Shown here: piece by piece, positions 47,548-56,613 of the stretch
How the letters are laid out: each line of letters opens with the position of its first letter
Numbering within the stretch: the first letter of the stretch is position 1
DNA from: Alcaligenaceae bacterium
GTDB taxonomy: Bacteria > Pseudomonadota > Gammaproteobacteria > Burkholderiales > Burkholderiaceae_B
NCBI GenBank assembly: GCA_947378965.1
Contig: CANCMG010000014.1
Span: 1 to 57,314 of the forward strand
Reading direction: 5' to 3'
Length of the DNA: 57,314 bases
Translations under genes and position numbers: made by a program
The notes under the pieces: generated by a model
Told to the model about the DNA's origin: nothing
The model's input: the letters and a program-made list of their open reading frames with translations, nothing else
The model's database searches: none

Positions 47548-48825
47548 ATGTCAATCGTCGATCAATCAGTGTCAGTCACTCTCAAACAGGGAGTGGTGAC
47601 GGGCTTGCAAAGCGCGGCAGTCACGCGATTTTTGGGGCTGCGCTATGCCCAACCCCCAACCGGCGCCTTGCGGTTTGCTGCGCCCCAGCCCTTAGGGCCG
47701 CAACCAATGTTCGATGCGACGCAGGCTGGGCCCGTTTGCCCACAACGCCCCTCGCGCTTGCGTGTTGTGATGGGTGACTTCGAGGCGGTGCAAGACGAAG
47801 ACTGTTTGCGGCTGTCAATTTGGACACCGGCGTGTGATCAACGTAAACGCCCCGTTGTGGTTTGGTTGCACGGTGGTGCTTGGCAAAGTGGTGGCGGTGC
47901 CTTGCCCTGGTATGACGGCGCGCGCTTAGCCGCGCGGGGCGACTGCGTAGTGGTTGGCGTCAACTATCGCCTTGCCGCACTTGGGTGGCTGTTTGTACCG
48001 GGTCAAACCGCGAACGTCGGGTTGCTCGATGAAGAAGCCGCCGTGCGCTGGGTCGTTGAAAATATCGAGCATTTTGGTGGCGACCCTGCGTGCGTCACGT
48101 TAATGGGGCAATCAGCCGGTGGCTTTAACATCGCGGCCATGTTGGCACGTCAGCCCCTTTTCACACGTGCGATTTTGCAGAGCGCCTCGCTTGGTCGTGG
48201 CTTTCGCGAAACTGAGCAAGCGGCGCACTTAAGCCGCGTTTTTTTGCAGGCAGCTGGTGCTCAAACTGTCGAACAAGCTCGCGCCTTGCCGGTGGCAGCT
48301 TTGTTGGCTGCGCAACAATCTGAGGCGGTGATGGCGGCGTTGCAAGAAGAGGGCGCGAATCGAAGTCTATTTTGCCCTGTTGTTGATGGCGAAATGTTTG
48401 CGTCGCCGGTGGCGCCCTTGATGCAGCAGGCCGCTACGCGTGCCGATGTCCTGCTGGGCTACACGCGCGACGAAATGGCCGCGTTTCCAGGAACACAGCG
48501 CAATGTTGCCAGTCAGCAGCTTGGTGAAAAAATCTTTGGAGCCCCTTCGCGGCAGTGGGCGCAAGACGCCAGAGCTGCAGGGCGCGAGGCCTGGGTGTTT
48601 GAATTTGCCTATGGGCCTAATCCAGAGTTTGGTGCGTGTCATTGCAGCGAGTTGCCGTTTGTCTTTGGTAACCTTGAGAGCTTCGCTGGGGCCGCAATGT
48701 TGCAGGGGATGACACCCGAGCACGGCCGCAGTTTGGTCGATGAGATGCAGACCGCGTGGATTGAATTTATTCATGGCCGCGCCCCCGGGTGGGCGCCTAG
48801 CCCCGCAGTCCACGTCTTTGAATAG
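47548..48825 (+). CDS. Type-B carboxylesterase
   Basis: A 425-residue alpha/beta-hydrolase of the carboxylesterase/cholinesterase family. It has FLGLRYAQPPTGALRFAAPQ, EDCLRLSIWTP, the oxyanion loop VVWLHGGAWQSGGG, the nucleophile elbow VTLMGQSAGGFNIAAMLARQ (catalytic Ser), LGYTRDEMAAF and the catalytic His region FGACHCSELPFVFGNLES. It is shorter than the usual 480-550 residues but intact. No signal peptide is seen, so it is probably cytosolic. A Bug receptor gene begins 12 bp downstream, suggesting uptake of an acid and hydrolysis of its esters or amides. Confidence 0.87.
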   Translation: MSIVDQSVSVTLKQGVVTGLQSAAVTRFLGLRYAQPPTGALRFAAPQPLGPQPMFDATQAGPVCPQRPSRLRVVMGDFEAVQDEDCLRLSIWTPACDQRKRPVVVWLHGGAWQSGGGALPWYDGARLAARGDCVVVGVNYRLAALGWLFVPGQTANVGLLDEEAAVRWVVENIEHFGGDPACVTLMGQSAGGFNIAAMLARQPLFTRAILQSASLGRGFRETEQAAHLSRVFLQAAGAQTVEQARALPVAALLAAQQSEAVMAALQEEGANRSLFCPVVDGEMFASPVAPLMQQAATRADVLLGYTRDEMAAFPGTQRNVASQQLGEKIFGAPSRQWAQDARAAGREAWVFEFAYGPNPEFGACHCSELPFVFGNLESFAGAAMLQGMTPEHGRSLVDEMQTAWIEFIHGRAPGWAPSPAVHVFE

Positions 48826-48837
48826 AAGGTCTAAAGG

Positions 48838-49848
48838 ATGATGAAGATGAACGTTCAGTCTCAACGGGTTCGTGCGGCGCTGTTTGTCGCGGCGCTTAGT
48901 ATGTTTAGCCTTGGTGTGTGCACGTTGAGTGCAGCGCAAGCGCAATCGTCAGGGGTCTATCCTGACAAACCCGTCAAAATCATAGTGGCCAATCCGCCAG
49001 GCGGCCCGATTGACGTGATTTTGCGGGTCTTGGCCACGCGCCTGAGTGCTGTCTGGGCTCAGCCCGTGATTGTTGAGAATCGGCCAGGCGGGGCAGGCAT
49101 TGTGAGTACGACCGCAATTGTGAAGGCCGCGCCCGATGCGTATACGCTCGGGATGGTAGCGGCCTCTTCGGTCACCATCATGCCGTTTGCGGTTGATAGC
49201 CTGCCTTACGATCCTGTGAAAGACTTACAGCCGGTTTCACTTGTGGCCCGCACACCATTTATTTTTATCGTGCGTCAGGATAGTCCATTAAAAACTTGGC
49301 AAGACTTTGTTGAGCAAGCCAAAACGCGTGATCTGACGATTGGGTCTTACGCGATTGGTTCGGCTTTTCATTTGGTGTGGGAACAAACTGCGCGACGCGT
49401 CGGGATCAAGGCGGTTTACGCGCCCGCTAACGCGGCGGGCAAGACACAAGGCGACTTAGTTGGCGGGCAACTCGACATTGTGCTTGAGGCGCCCTCTAGC
49501 GCACGCGCGATGCTTGATGGTGGCAGGGTGCGTGCCATCGCGATTACAAGCCCCGAGCGTTTTGCAGGATTACCCAACACGCCAACCTTAGCAGAGTCTG
49601 GTTTGCCTGGCTATTCGTCTTTGCCGTGGCTTGGCTTGATGGGGCCTGCAGGTATGCCAAGTGAGCGTGTGGCGTTGATTCAAAAAACGGTGGCTCAGAT
49701 TTTGCAAGAGCCTGCAATGCTCAAGCAGCTCGAAACAATGGGAATGATGCCGGTGGCCAGTACGCCGCAAGAGATGGCTGATACGATAAAAAATGAGCGC
49801 TTGGTGATGCAACCCTTAGTCAAAGAGCTAGGCATCCGTTTGCAATAG
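48838..49848 (+). CDS. Bug-family tripartite tricarboxylate transporter substrate-binding protein
   Basis: A 336-residue periplasmic receptor with a signal peptide (VRAALFVAALSMFSLGVCTL, cleavage after AQA) and Bug motifs: VKIIVANPPGGPIDVILRVL, PVIVENRPGGAGIVSTTAIV, APDAYTLGMVAASSVTIMPF, LPYDPVKDLQPVSLVARTPF and RVRAIAITSPERFAGLPNTP. It sits 12 bp after the esterase gene. No TctAB membrane subunits are present. The start region has three close in-frame ATG codons (48838, 48841, 48847). Confidence 0.9.
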   Translation: MMKMNVQSQRVRAALFVAALSMFSLGVCTLSAAQAQSSGVYPDKPVKIIVANPPGGPIDVILRVLATRLSAVWAQPVIVENRPGGAGIVSTTAIVKAAPDAYTLGMVAASSVTIMPFAVDSLPYDPVKDLQPVSLVARTPFIFIVRQDSPLKTWQDFVEQAKTRDLTIGSYAIGSAFHLVWEQTARRVGIKAVYAPANAAGKTQGDLVGGQLDIVLEAPSSARAMLDGGRVRAIAITSPERFAGLPNTPTLAESGLPGYSSLPWLGLMGPAGMPSERVALIQKTVAQILQEPAMLKQLETMGMMPVASTPQEMADTIKNERLVMQPLVKELGIRLQ

Positions 49849-49877
49849 TGTTGAACCTGTTTGACGCGCGAGTTGTA

Positions 49878-50759
49878 TTATTTTTTAGCTGTCGCGGTGG
49901 TTTTAGTTTTTGCCTTTTTTTCTGAGGCCCACCGATTACCTTGCGCAGACGTCGTACGTCTGAGTTCGACTCCGTACTGATACAGGTCAGGCCTGTACTG
50001 CACGCAGATCAGTTCAACCGGTCGCTCGAACCGGTCGTAGACAACGCGCTCAGATAACAGCAGAGCAGCACCTGGCTCAACGTGCAGCGCGCGGGCAACT
50101 TCTGGCGTGGCCTGTACCGCTGAAATCACTTGTTCGGCACGAGCAATCACAATGCCAGCGGTTTCAAGCAAATCGATTAGCGGACGCGTCGACATCTGCT
50201 CGGTTTTGACTTGTTGACTGACAAAGGCTGGAAGATGGGTGACGGCATAAGAAAACGGCACATCGTTCAAGCGACGCACCCGCACGGACCACAGCACAGA
50301 GGCTTTGTGTTTGACTTTAAGCTTAGCGGCAACCTCTGCGCTAGCGGGCACTTGTTCGTGCGCCAGAAGCTCAACGGTGGTCGAGTCGCCCATGCGTCGA
50401 TTGTTTTCAATCATGCCCTCGACGCCTGCCACCAATTGCGTGCTAGGGCGATACAGTGCGACGATCGACTGCTTGCCCTGCGTCTTGACGATCAGCCCAC
50501 GCGCTGCCAGTTCTTCCAGAGCTCGTCGCGCCGTAATACGCGACACCTTAAGCGCGGCTTCAAGCTGACTTTCACTCGGAAATACTGCACCAGAATCGAA
50601 TGAACCCTCTAAGATCCGATCGCGTAGAAAAGAAAAAATCTGATGGTAAAGCGGACTCGGCAAGCTTTTGTTTGTGCGAAAGCTTGTCCAGTCCGTCTTT
50701 TCAATTCGAGCCGAGGCCGGCTTTTTTGCTACGGCATCTTTCAATAGCGCTTTGTTCAT
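49878..50759 (-). CDS. GntR/HutC family regulator (UTRA domain)
   Basis: A 293-residue regulator with an N-terminal Lys-rich leader, a GntR winged helix (SLPSPLYHQIFSFLRDRILE, GAVFPSESQLEAALKVSRIT, RRALEELAARGLIVKTQGKQ) and a C-terminal UTRA ligand domain (EQVPASAEVAAKLKVKHKAS, FSYAVTHLPAFVSQQ, LLLSERVVYDRFERPVELIC, VQYRPDLYQYGVELRR). The C-terminus is Lys/Thr/Ala-rich. It is the last gene of the TRAP operon, 18 bp after dctM, and is the likely binder of the HutC-type palindrome at 56947-56962 in the operon promoter. Confidence 0.9.
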   Translation of the reverse strand: MNKALLKDAVAKKPASARIEKTDWTSFRTNKSLPSPLYHQIFSFLRDRILEGSFDSGAVFPSESQLEAALKVSRITARRALEELAARGLIVKTQGKQSIVALYRPSTQLVAGVEGMIENNRRMGDSTTVELLAHEQVPASAEVAAKLKVKHKASVLWSVRVRRLNDVPFSYAVTHLPAFVSQQVKTEQMSTRPLIDLLETAGIVIARAEQVISAVQATPEVARALHVEPGAALLLSERVVYDRFERPVELICVQYRPDLYQYGVELRRTTSAQGNRWASEKKAKTKTTATAKK

Positions 50760-50777
50760 GCGGTCAGGCTCTGCACA

Positions 50778-52079
50778 TTACTTTGTCATTGCCCGCGGTA
50801 GCCATAAGGCAATCTCTGGCCAAAGTACCAGCAGTGCGACTACGAAAAACATGATCAGATGAAAGGGAATAGTCCCATAGACGACCTCTGACAGTTTCCC
50901 TTTCCAGATGCTTTGTATGACGAATAGATTGATGCCCACCGGCGGCGTGATCTGACCCATTTCAATAAATAACACCAAGATGACACCAAACCACACGGGG
51001 TCAATACCGTACTTGAGCAACACAGGGTAGAGTAGCGGTACTGTAATTACAATCATCCCGATGCTTTCAATTAAGCATCCGAGAATTGTGTAGAGAATAA
51101 ATAGTGCCACCAAAAATTCAAAGCGAGTCAGATTCATAGCGCTTAAAAAATTGGTGAGATCGCGCCCAACGCCAGCCATTGAAATTGCGTAAGAAAACAG
51201 AAAAGCGCTATAGACAATGAAAAGAATATTGCCGCTGACTAAAACCGTTTCGAACATGGCGCCGCGAAAGGACTGCCAATCCAGGTCGCCCCAGATTCGG
51301 GCGATGATAATTGCGAAGAGACAGCCGACACCCGCCGCCTCTGTTGGTGTCACCAACCCCATATATATGCTGCCCATCGTGCCGCCAATCAATAAGACGA
51401 ACGGCATCAGATCGAAGATGGCGCGCAACCACTCAGCGCGGGTGATCACCGCCGTCTCTTTGGGAGCGATAGAGGGTTTTAAGATCGCATGGATTGCGAC
51501 GTACAGCATGAATAAGCCGGTGAGTAACAAACCGGGCACAACGCCGGCCATAAATAATTTGGCAATAGAGGTTTCTGTGAAGGTGCCGTAGATAATGAAC
51601 GCCAAGCTTGGCGGGATCATGATCCCAAGCGTGCCGCCCGCGGCGAGCGTGCCAGCCGAAAGCTTGCGGTCATACCCGCGCTGTAATAATTGGGGTAAGG
51701 CGACCGAGCCAATGGCCGCCGCAGTGGCAACGCTTGACCCACTGATTGCAGCAAATAAAGCGCAGCCTGCAACGTTGGTTTGTAACAGCCCACCAGGAAT
51801 GCGTTTCACAAAAAGCGACAACGCACGATACACGCTGAAGCTTAAGCCGCTCTTTTCCATAATCAGAGCAAGCATGATGAAGAGCGGGATGGCGGTGAGC
51901 GTAAAGCTATCCATGCTGCCCCAACTGACAAGGCCCATCGCCTTCAGGCTACCGAAGCCGCCGTGTGTCGTGATATACAGTAATGAGGTAACGGTGATCG
52001 CAAAGGGCACCCAGAGACCCGAGCAGAGCAGGGCGATAAAGACGCCAAAGATCAAAATAATTTCGGTGCCTGAACTCAT
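50778..52079 (-). CDS. TRAP transporter large permease subunit (DctM-like)
   Basis: A 433-residue membrane protein with about eleven hydrophobic segments and the DctM signatures: LFIMLALIMEKSGLSFSVYR, GGLLQTNVAGCALFAAISGS with the conserved ISGSS, GTLAAGGTLGIMIPPSLAFI, YGTFTETSIAKLFMAGVVPG and TPTEAAGVGCLFAIIIARIW. The ATG at 52079 overlaps the dctQ stop (ATGA). A 24-codon upstream extension within dctQ is rejected. It forms the Na+- or H+-coupled channel of the tripartite system. Confidence 0.94.
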   Translation of the reverse strand: MSSGTEIILIFGVFIALLCSGLWVPFAITVTSLLYITTHGGFGSLKAMGLVSWGSMDSFTLTAIPLFIMLALIMEKSGLSFSVYRALSLFVKRIPGGLLQTNVAGCALFAAISGSSVATAAAIGSVALPQLLQRGYDRKLSAGTLAAGGTLGIMIPPSLAFIIYGTFTETSIAKLFMAGVVPGLLLTGLFMLYVAIHAILKPSIAPKETAVITRAEWLRAIFDLMPFVLLIGGTMGSIYMGLVTPTEAAGVGCLFAIIIARIWGDLDWQSFRGAMFETVLVSGNILFIVYSAFLFSYAISMAGVGRDLTNFLSAMNLTRFEFLVALFILYTILGCLIESIGMIVITVPLLYPVLLKYGIDPVWFGVILVLFIEMGQITPPVGINLFVIQSIWKGKLSEVVYGTIPFHLIMFFVVALLVLWPEIALWLPRAMTK

Positions 52080-52600
52080 TGCTGTGCCTCCTTGGCGCCT
52101 TGAATCACGCGTTTGACATCGCGCAACAACATCACGACCAACGCCATACAAAGTAAGGTGATACCCAAAGGCATGACCAGTCTTGGGATCCAGAGCGGAG
52201 TCTCTAATAACGTTGGTGCAAGATCGTTGCGTACGTAGCTCGCAATGACAAAATTAATCAGGTGATAATTCAAAATCACTGAGGTTGCTAGCGCGATCAA
52301 GATAAAGGCCACCCTCAACACACGATTTTGCTGCACCGATAAACGACTCGTGAATAATTCAACTTGATGAAAACTGTTGTGCATGGCACAGCCAGCCAAG
52401 CTTAAAAAAGAGACGGTGACTAATAAATAACCACCGAGCTCTTCTGATAATTCAAGGTTAAATCCTAGCAGTCGAGCGGCCACCTCAGCCACGACTAACA
52501 ACATCATCGCAACCATCGCGAGTTGACAGAACACCATGGTGCCGTCGATAAAACCTTTGCCCCAGTAGTGCTCTTCAGTGCTGTTCGTCGTGGTGTCCAT
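52076..52600 (-). CDS. TRAP transporter small permease subunit (DctQ-like)
   Basis: A 174-residue membrane protein with four hydrophobic segments: VFCQLAMVAMMLLVVAEVAA, YLLVTVSFLSLAGCAMHNSF, RVAFILIALATSVILNYHLI and PRLVMPLGITLLCMALVVML. The segment ELSEELGGYLL followed by a conserved small-residue helix is typical of DctQ. Located between dctP (9 bp) and dctM (4-base overlap). Confidence 0.9.
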   Translation of the reverse strand: MDTTTNSTEEHYWGKGFIDGTMVFCQLAMVAMMLLVVAEVAARLLGFNLELSEELGGYLLVTVSFLSLAGCAMHNSFHQVELFTSRLSVQQNRVLRVAFILIALATSVILNYHLINFVIASYVRNDLAPTLLETPLWIPRLVMPLGITLLCMALVVMLLRDVKRVIQGAKEAQQ

Positions 52601-52609
52601 GGTTGACCT

Positions 52610-53602
52610 TTAGCGACCAATCGCTGCGCGGATTTTGCCAAGTGCTTCAACTGCGTCTGGGCCTTGTTTTTCTGCCCAGGTTTTCCAATAGGGTTCCATC
52701 ATTTTTGCCCCTAAGGCCATATCGGCCGCCGTCGCTTCGGTGATCTTCATGCCCTTGGCGCGCAAGGCAGCCGTGACTTGATCTTCTTCTTCAAAAAGCG
52801 TCTTGGTGTTCCAGGGCATGACATCTGAGACGATGCTCTTGAGTTTGACTTGAGTGGCTGGGGTCAGCTTGTCGTAGGCGCTTTTGTTGACGATGATAAA
52901 GGCATTGAAGTAGTTTGGACCTAAGCGGTAGCTGTATTTCAACAAGTCACCCCAGATTTTTCCACCGCCTGAACTGGCGGTGAAGACGCCACTAATGACG
53001 CCGGTATCCAAAGCTGAGGGCACCTCTTCAGCACCCAGCGTTGCAGGGACTCCACCAAATTGCCGAACAAAGGCAGATTGCTCTGGCGAGGTCACGCGCA
53101 TTTTCTGCCCTTTAAAGTCTGCCAATGATTCAAGCTTGTTGCGCGACCACGAGACTTGTAGTGGGTAGTAATAGCCGCCGAGCACTTGCACCCCTTTTGA
53201 GGCGTAGGCCTTTTCAATATAGGGCATCATGATTTTGAGGGCGATTTCAAGATGCTCGGTTGTGACCAACAGCATGGGCAACTGAAGCAAGCCACCGATT
53301 GGAATATTGCCTTGGTACAGCCCATCGTCACCAAGCTGCATGGTGCCTTCTGCAACCGCCTGGGTAATCGTGGTGGTTTTGATCGGAACGGCGCCCGCTA
53401 AGTGGTAGTTAATTTTTAACTCACCGTTGGTTTCTTTGGCGACCCGTTCTGTAATGGTCTGCAAGCCACGTGCGCCTGCCAACGTTGCAGCGGGGGCATA
53501 GGTGTAGGCGTTCCAGTCAACGGCGTGCGCCGAAGGCGTCAGGCCAAATCCCGCTGAAATAATGCTGATACTAGTTGCGAGTGCAATGCGAAGGCGCTTC
53601 AT
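52610..53602 (-). CDS. TRAP transporter substrate-binding protein (DctP-like)
   Basis: A 330-residue periplasmic binding protein. A signal peptide covers about residues 1-27 (ALATSISIISAGFGLTPSAH with cleavage after AHA). The DctP domain includes RGLQTITERVAKETNGELKI, IPIGGLLQLPMLLVTTEHLE, DFKGQKMRVTSPEQSAFVRQ with the conserved Arg that usually binds a substrate carboxylate, and LGAEEVPSALDTGVISGVFT. The ligand is therefore probably an organic acid. It overlaps the upstream lyase gene by 4 bases. Confidence 0.92.
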   Translation of the reverse strand: MKRLRIALATSISIISAGFGLTPSAHAVDWNAYTYAPAATLAGARGLQTITERVAKETNGELKINYHLAGAVPIKTTTITQAVAEGTMQLGDDGLYQGNIPIGGLLQLPMLLVTTEHLEIALKIMMPYIEKAYASKGVQVLGGYYYPLQVSWSRNKLESLADFKGQKMRVTSPEQSAFVRQFGGVPATLGAEEVPSALDTGVISGVFTASSGGGKIWGDLLKYSYRLGPNYFNAFIIVNKSAYDKLTPATQVKLKSIVSDVMPWNTKTLFEEEDQVTAALRAKGMKITEATAADMALGAKMMEPYWKTWAEKQGPDAVEALGKIRAAIGR

Positions 53603-54525
53603 TTTGTTGACTCCTGGATGGCGGTGGGTTGGACATAACGGCTCTCAAGCTCCATGAAAGCCGGGTATTCAAAAAGATTCCAGAGTGTGCGATGGTCGAC
53701 CATGCGATCCGAGAACGCGGCGCTTGAACCAGTGCGCGCTAACTCTTCATATAACGCTTTGCCGACTGAAGCAATGACACGGGTCATCGAATTAGGAAAG
53801 ATCGCGATGCTATAGCCTAGAGCGGTGAGTTGGTCGACGGGCAGCATTGGCGTGCGACCCCCTTCAACGAGATTCGCAAGAGTTGGTATCTTGAGTTGTT
53901 GGTTAAGCAGACGCATTTCGTCCGCAGATTCTGGCGACTCAAGAAAGCACACGTCGGCGCCGGCCTCGGCGTAGCGCTGCGAGCGTTCGATGGCAGCGTT
54001 GAGGCCCAGATCACTGCGGGCATCGGTACGCGCGATGATGACGACGTTCGGATCGTGCCGCGTATCAACTGCGGCTTTAATGCGCCCTACCATTTCTTCG
54101 GTCGAGACGATCTTACGACCGGGCTCGTGTCCGCAGCGTTTGGGCCACTGTTGATCTTCGATCTGGATGCCACTGATGCCTGCGCGTTCGAACTCTCGAA
54201 CGGTACGAATCACATTTAGTGGCCCGCCATAACCCGTATCGGCATCGGCGATGATAGGGATGGTTGTGACGTCGGCCATGCGCTTAGCCTGATCCACAAT
54301 TTCGGCAAAAGACAGTAGAGCAACATCGGGTGCGCCCAGACGTGTAATCGATACCCCTGAGCCGGTCATATAAGCCGCTTTGCACCCGGCCTGTTCGGCG
54401 AGTCGAATCGTCAGACAGTCAAAGGCGCCAGGCGCGACCAGCAGCGCAGGGTCGGCAATGAGCGCACGCAACTGTTTATTTTTGCCAGGGTGAATGCCAA
54501 GCGAGAGGGGCATTGAGAGACTCAT
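53599..54525 (-). CDS. Isocitrate lyase/PEP mutase superfamily lyase
   Basis: A 308-residue barrel of the ICL/PEPM superfamily. Mg-binding and catalytic segments are visible: AVDTRHDPNVVIIARTDARS, IPIIADADTGYGGPLNVIRT and IQIEDQQWPKRCGHEPGRKI, in which KRCGH is the catalytic loop. This loop form is shared by methylisocitrate lyase and 2,3-dimethylmalate lyase and differs from PEP mutase, so a C-C lyase or oxaloacetate decarboxylase type reaction on a malate-like hydroxyacid is likely. Coupled by 4-base overlaps to the cysteine hydrolase upstream and dctP downstream. Confidence 0.87.
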   Translation of the reverse strand: MSLSMPLSLGIHPGKNKQLRALIADPALLVAPGAFDCLTIRLAEQAGCKAAYMTGSGVSITRLGAPDVALLSFAEIVDQAKRMADVTTIPIIADADTGYGGPLNVIRTVREFERAGISGIQIEDQQWPKRCGHEPGRKIVSTEEMVGRIKAAVDTRHDPNVVIIARTDARSDLGLNAAIERSQRYAEAGADVCFLESPESADEMRLLNQQLKIPTLANLVEGGRTPMLPVDQLTALGYSIAIFPNSMTRVIASVGKALYEELARTGSSAAFSDRMVDHRTLWNLFEYPAFMELESRYVQPTAIQESTK

Positions 54526-55190
54526 GCGAGGGCCTTTTGTTTTGCGGTTTGAATGGCGGTGAGAACGGTGTCGCAGTGATAGATGGGATAGCGCGCGCGA
54601 AAGAAGTTTAAAGAGCCTTCATGGAGTAATGCGTTGGGGGTTGCGACCGCGTCTTCAAGCACGACAACGTAATAGTCGTGATACGAGGCAGACCGCACGG
54701 TCGATTCGACGCACCCTTCCGTGACGGTTCCCAAAATAATCACGCTTTGAATACCCTGTGTGCGTAAGATGTGATCGAGATTGGTGCCGACAAAGCCGTC
54801 TGGACGAAACTTTTCAACCACCCAGTCTGTTTGTTGAACGGTTAAGCCGTCAACAAATTCGTAGCCCCAGGTGCCGGGCTTGGTGTAGTCGGGGGCTTTG
54901 CCATCACGTGTTTTGAAGCGCAACCACGCTGGCGAGTCCATGCGGGCATCGGAGAGCGACGCTTGCCGCAAGAAAATCGTCCGCATTCCTAATGCTTGCG
55001 CTTTGCCAACAAAATCAACCATTTTTTTCACGGCTGGCGCCATGCTTGCAACGTCTTTTCCGAACTTGGCAAAGTGTCCGTCCACATGACAAAAGTCATT
55101 TTGAACATCGACCACGATGACCGCAGTCCAGCGCGGATCAACAAGTTCGTCAAGGGTGTCTAAAACTTCGCGGCCCATGATGGTTTTCAT
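54522..55190 (-). CDS. Cysteine hydrolase of the isochorismatase family
   Basis: A 222-residue alpha/beta protein with the isochorismatase-like catalytic triad: Asp in TAVIVVDVQNDFCHVDGHFA, Lys in DWVVEKFRPDGFVGTNLDHI, and Cys in VIILGTVTEGCVESTVRSAS. Such enzymes hydrolyse amides or vinyl ethers, for example nicotinamide, N-carbamoyl compounds, biuret and maleamate. The genomic setting favours release of a carboxylic acid from an amide that is then cleaved by the adjacent lyase; this is inference. AGGA lies 8 bases before the ATG. It overlaps the lyase gene by 4 bases. Confidence 0.88.
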   Translation of the reverse strand: MKTIMGREVLDTLDELVDPRWTAVIVVDVQNDFCHVDGHFAKFGKDVASMAPAVKKMVDFVGKAQALGMRTIFLRQASLSDARMDSPAWLRFKTRDGKAPDYTKPGTWGYEFVDGLTVQQTDWVVEKFRPDGFVGTNLDHILRTQGIQSVIILGTVTEGCVESTVRSASYHDYYVVVLEDAVATPNALLHEGSLNFFRARYPIYHCDTVLTAIQTAKQKALA

Positions 55191-55236
55191 TTAAAGCATC
55201 CTGTAGTGAGGCGTTTTTCGTTGAGTGTCTTCGCGA

Positions 55237-56613
55237 CTAGAGTTGTTCGATTGAGACCGGAAATAATTGCTCGTGATCGTCAGCGGGCATCACGTGATAA
55301 GCCGCAAAGCGGTACGCCGGGCCACCGACTAATTCGGGTGGCGTAAACGGAAACGCAATGTTGCCACCCGTGCACTGCCGGCCTGAAAAACCTTGATGTA
55401 ATAAAAACTGCTTGAAAGTTTTTGCAGCAGCCATTGCAAGCTCGGGCGCGCGCGCAATGATCTCGATCAAGATGAAGACTTCGCGCGCGGCTTGTACGCC
55501 CGGCGTTTGACTCCAAAGCGCCACGCCGTCTAAGCCGTAAAGCCGAGGATAAATTTCGTAGTCGCCGGCCACCAAGCCACGCGTGGTTTGCTCGACCGTG
55601 GCCAGAATCGGACGCAACTGCGCAATAAAACGTGGGTCGGCGGTTCCGGCAAGTAGCACCGCACGATGGCCCACCAGGGCACTACCCTCGACCTTGATCG
55701 TCGTGCGTGTCGCGGGTTGCCAGGTGGCACCGGTGACATGCGTGCGGCGTTCGTCTAGCGCGGTGTAACGCGCCGCATCGACTTTTAGTGTGCCGTCAGG
55801 CTCGGTAAAACTAATCGGGTCGGCTTGTTCATAGAGGCTATGAGCAGCCACTGAAAGTGGGGTGGCTCGTCGTGCCGGGTTCATACTTTCAAGCGCAAAC
55901 CCTTTTGCGTCAAGCGTGGCCAGCATCGCATCGCGCCCACCGGGTTCGCAGCAAATCGATGTGCATTCAATGATTTTGGCCATGTGCATGACATTGGCCA
56001 TGTCAAAGCCCAGCATCTTTGGCAAACTCGCAAATACTGCGGTGTCGCAGGCCCTGCCGGCAATGATGACGTCTGGCTCGAGCGCGAGTGCGCGCTCAAA
56101 GGGCGCGCAGCCAATTTGACCAACAAGGTGTGCGCAGGCATCTAAATCGCTTTGCGTGACGGGCAGATTGCCGCCTAGTGCCTTGAGTTCGCCCGCAGCA
56201 AGGGCTTGCCCCACGCGCGCGGCACTGAGATCCGACCGAATCGTCGCCAGGCGAAAATGGAGGTTGTGCTCACGTGCAATCTCGCGGATCATGTCTAGGG
56301 TTGCCTCAAGGTGAGGTGACGCGCCTGCGGTGCCTGCGGTCCCGATGATCAGCGGCACGTTGAGCTTGCGCGCGCCGATGAGCACTGCGGCCAGATCGCG
56401 TTTGGTGATTGACGGACTGGTCGCCATTTCACCCGAGCCCAAGTAAACGGGGCCCGGGTCGACTGAGCCCATGTCACACCCGATGAAGTCGGGCTCGCGG
56501 GCTAAGCCGGCGGCCAGCGCCTGTTCAGGGATGCCGTAGCCCAGTTGGCCAGAAGCCGAAAGCACCTTCAACACGGATGGTTTACGTGCGAGTAATGCTT
56601 TGACGGCGCTCAT
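55237..56613 (-). CDS. DUF1446 / AtuA-like family protein
   Basis: A 458-residue protein of the DUF1446 (acyclic terpene utilisation AtuA-like) family. Landmarks are SASGQLGYGIPEQALAAGLA, FIGCDMGSVDPGPVYLGSGE, PLIIGTAGTAGASPHLEATL, EPDVIIAGRACDTAVFASLP, CCEPGGRDAMLATLDAKGF and the C-terminal GGNIAFPFTPPEL. The biochemical reaction of this family has not been established to my knowledge. It is joined by a 4-base overlap to a DUF4387 gene, a pairing seen widely, which suggests the two form one enzyme or complex acting on an organic-acid intermediate. 46 bp separate it from the cysteine hydrolase gene. Confidence 0.87.
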   Translation of the reverse strand: MSAVKALLARKPSVLKVLSASGQLGYGIPEQALAAGLAREPDFIGCDMGSVDPGPVYLGSGEMATSPSITKRDLAAVLIGARKLNVPLIIGTAGTAGASPHLEATLDMIREIAREHNLHFRLATIRSDLSAARVGQALAAGELKALGGNLPVTQSDLDACAHLVGQIGCAPFERALALEPDVIIAGRACDTAVFASLPKMLGFDMANVMHMAKIIECTSICCEPGGRDAMLATLDAKGFALESMNPARRATPLSVAAHSLYEQADPISFTEPDGTLKVDAARYTALDERRTHVTGATWQPATRTTIKVEGSALVGHRAVLLAGTADPRFIAQLRPILATVEQTTRGLVAGDYEIYPRLYGLDGVALWSQTPGVQAAREVFILIEIIARAPELAMAAAKTFKQFLLHQGFSGRQCTGGNIAFPFTPPELVGGPAYRFAAYHVMPADDHEQLFPVSIEQL

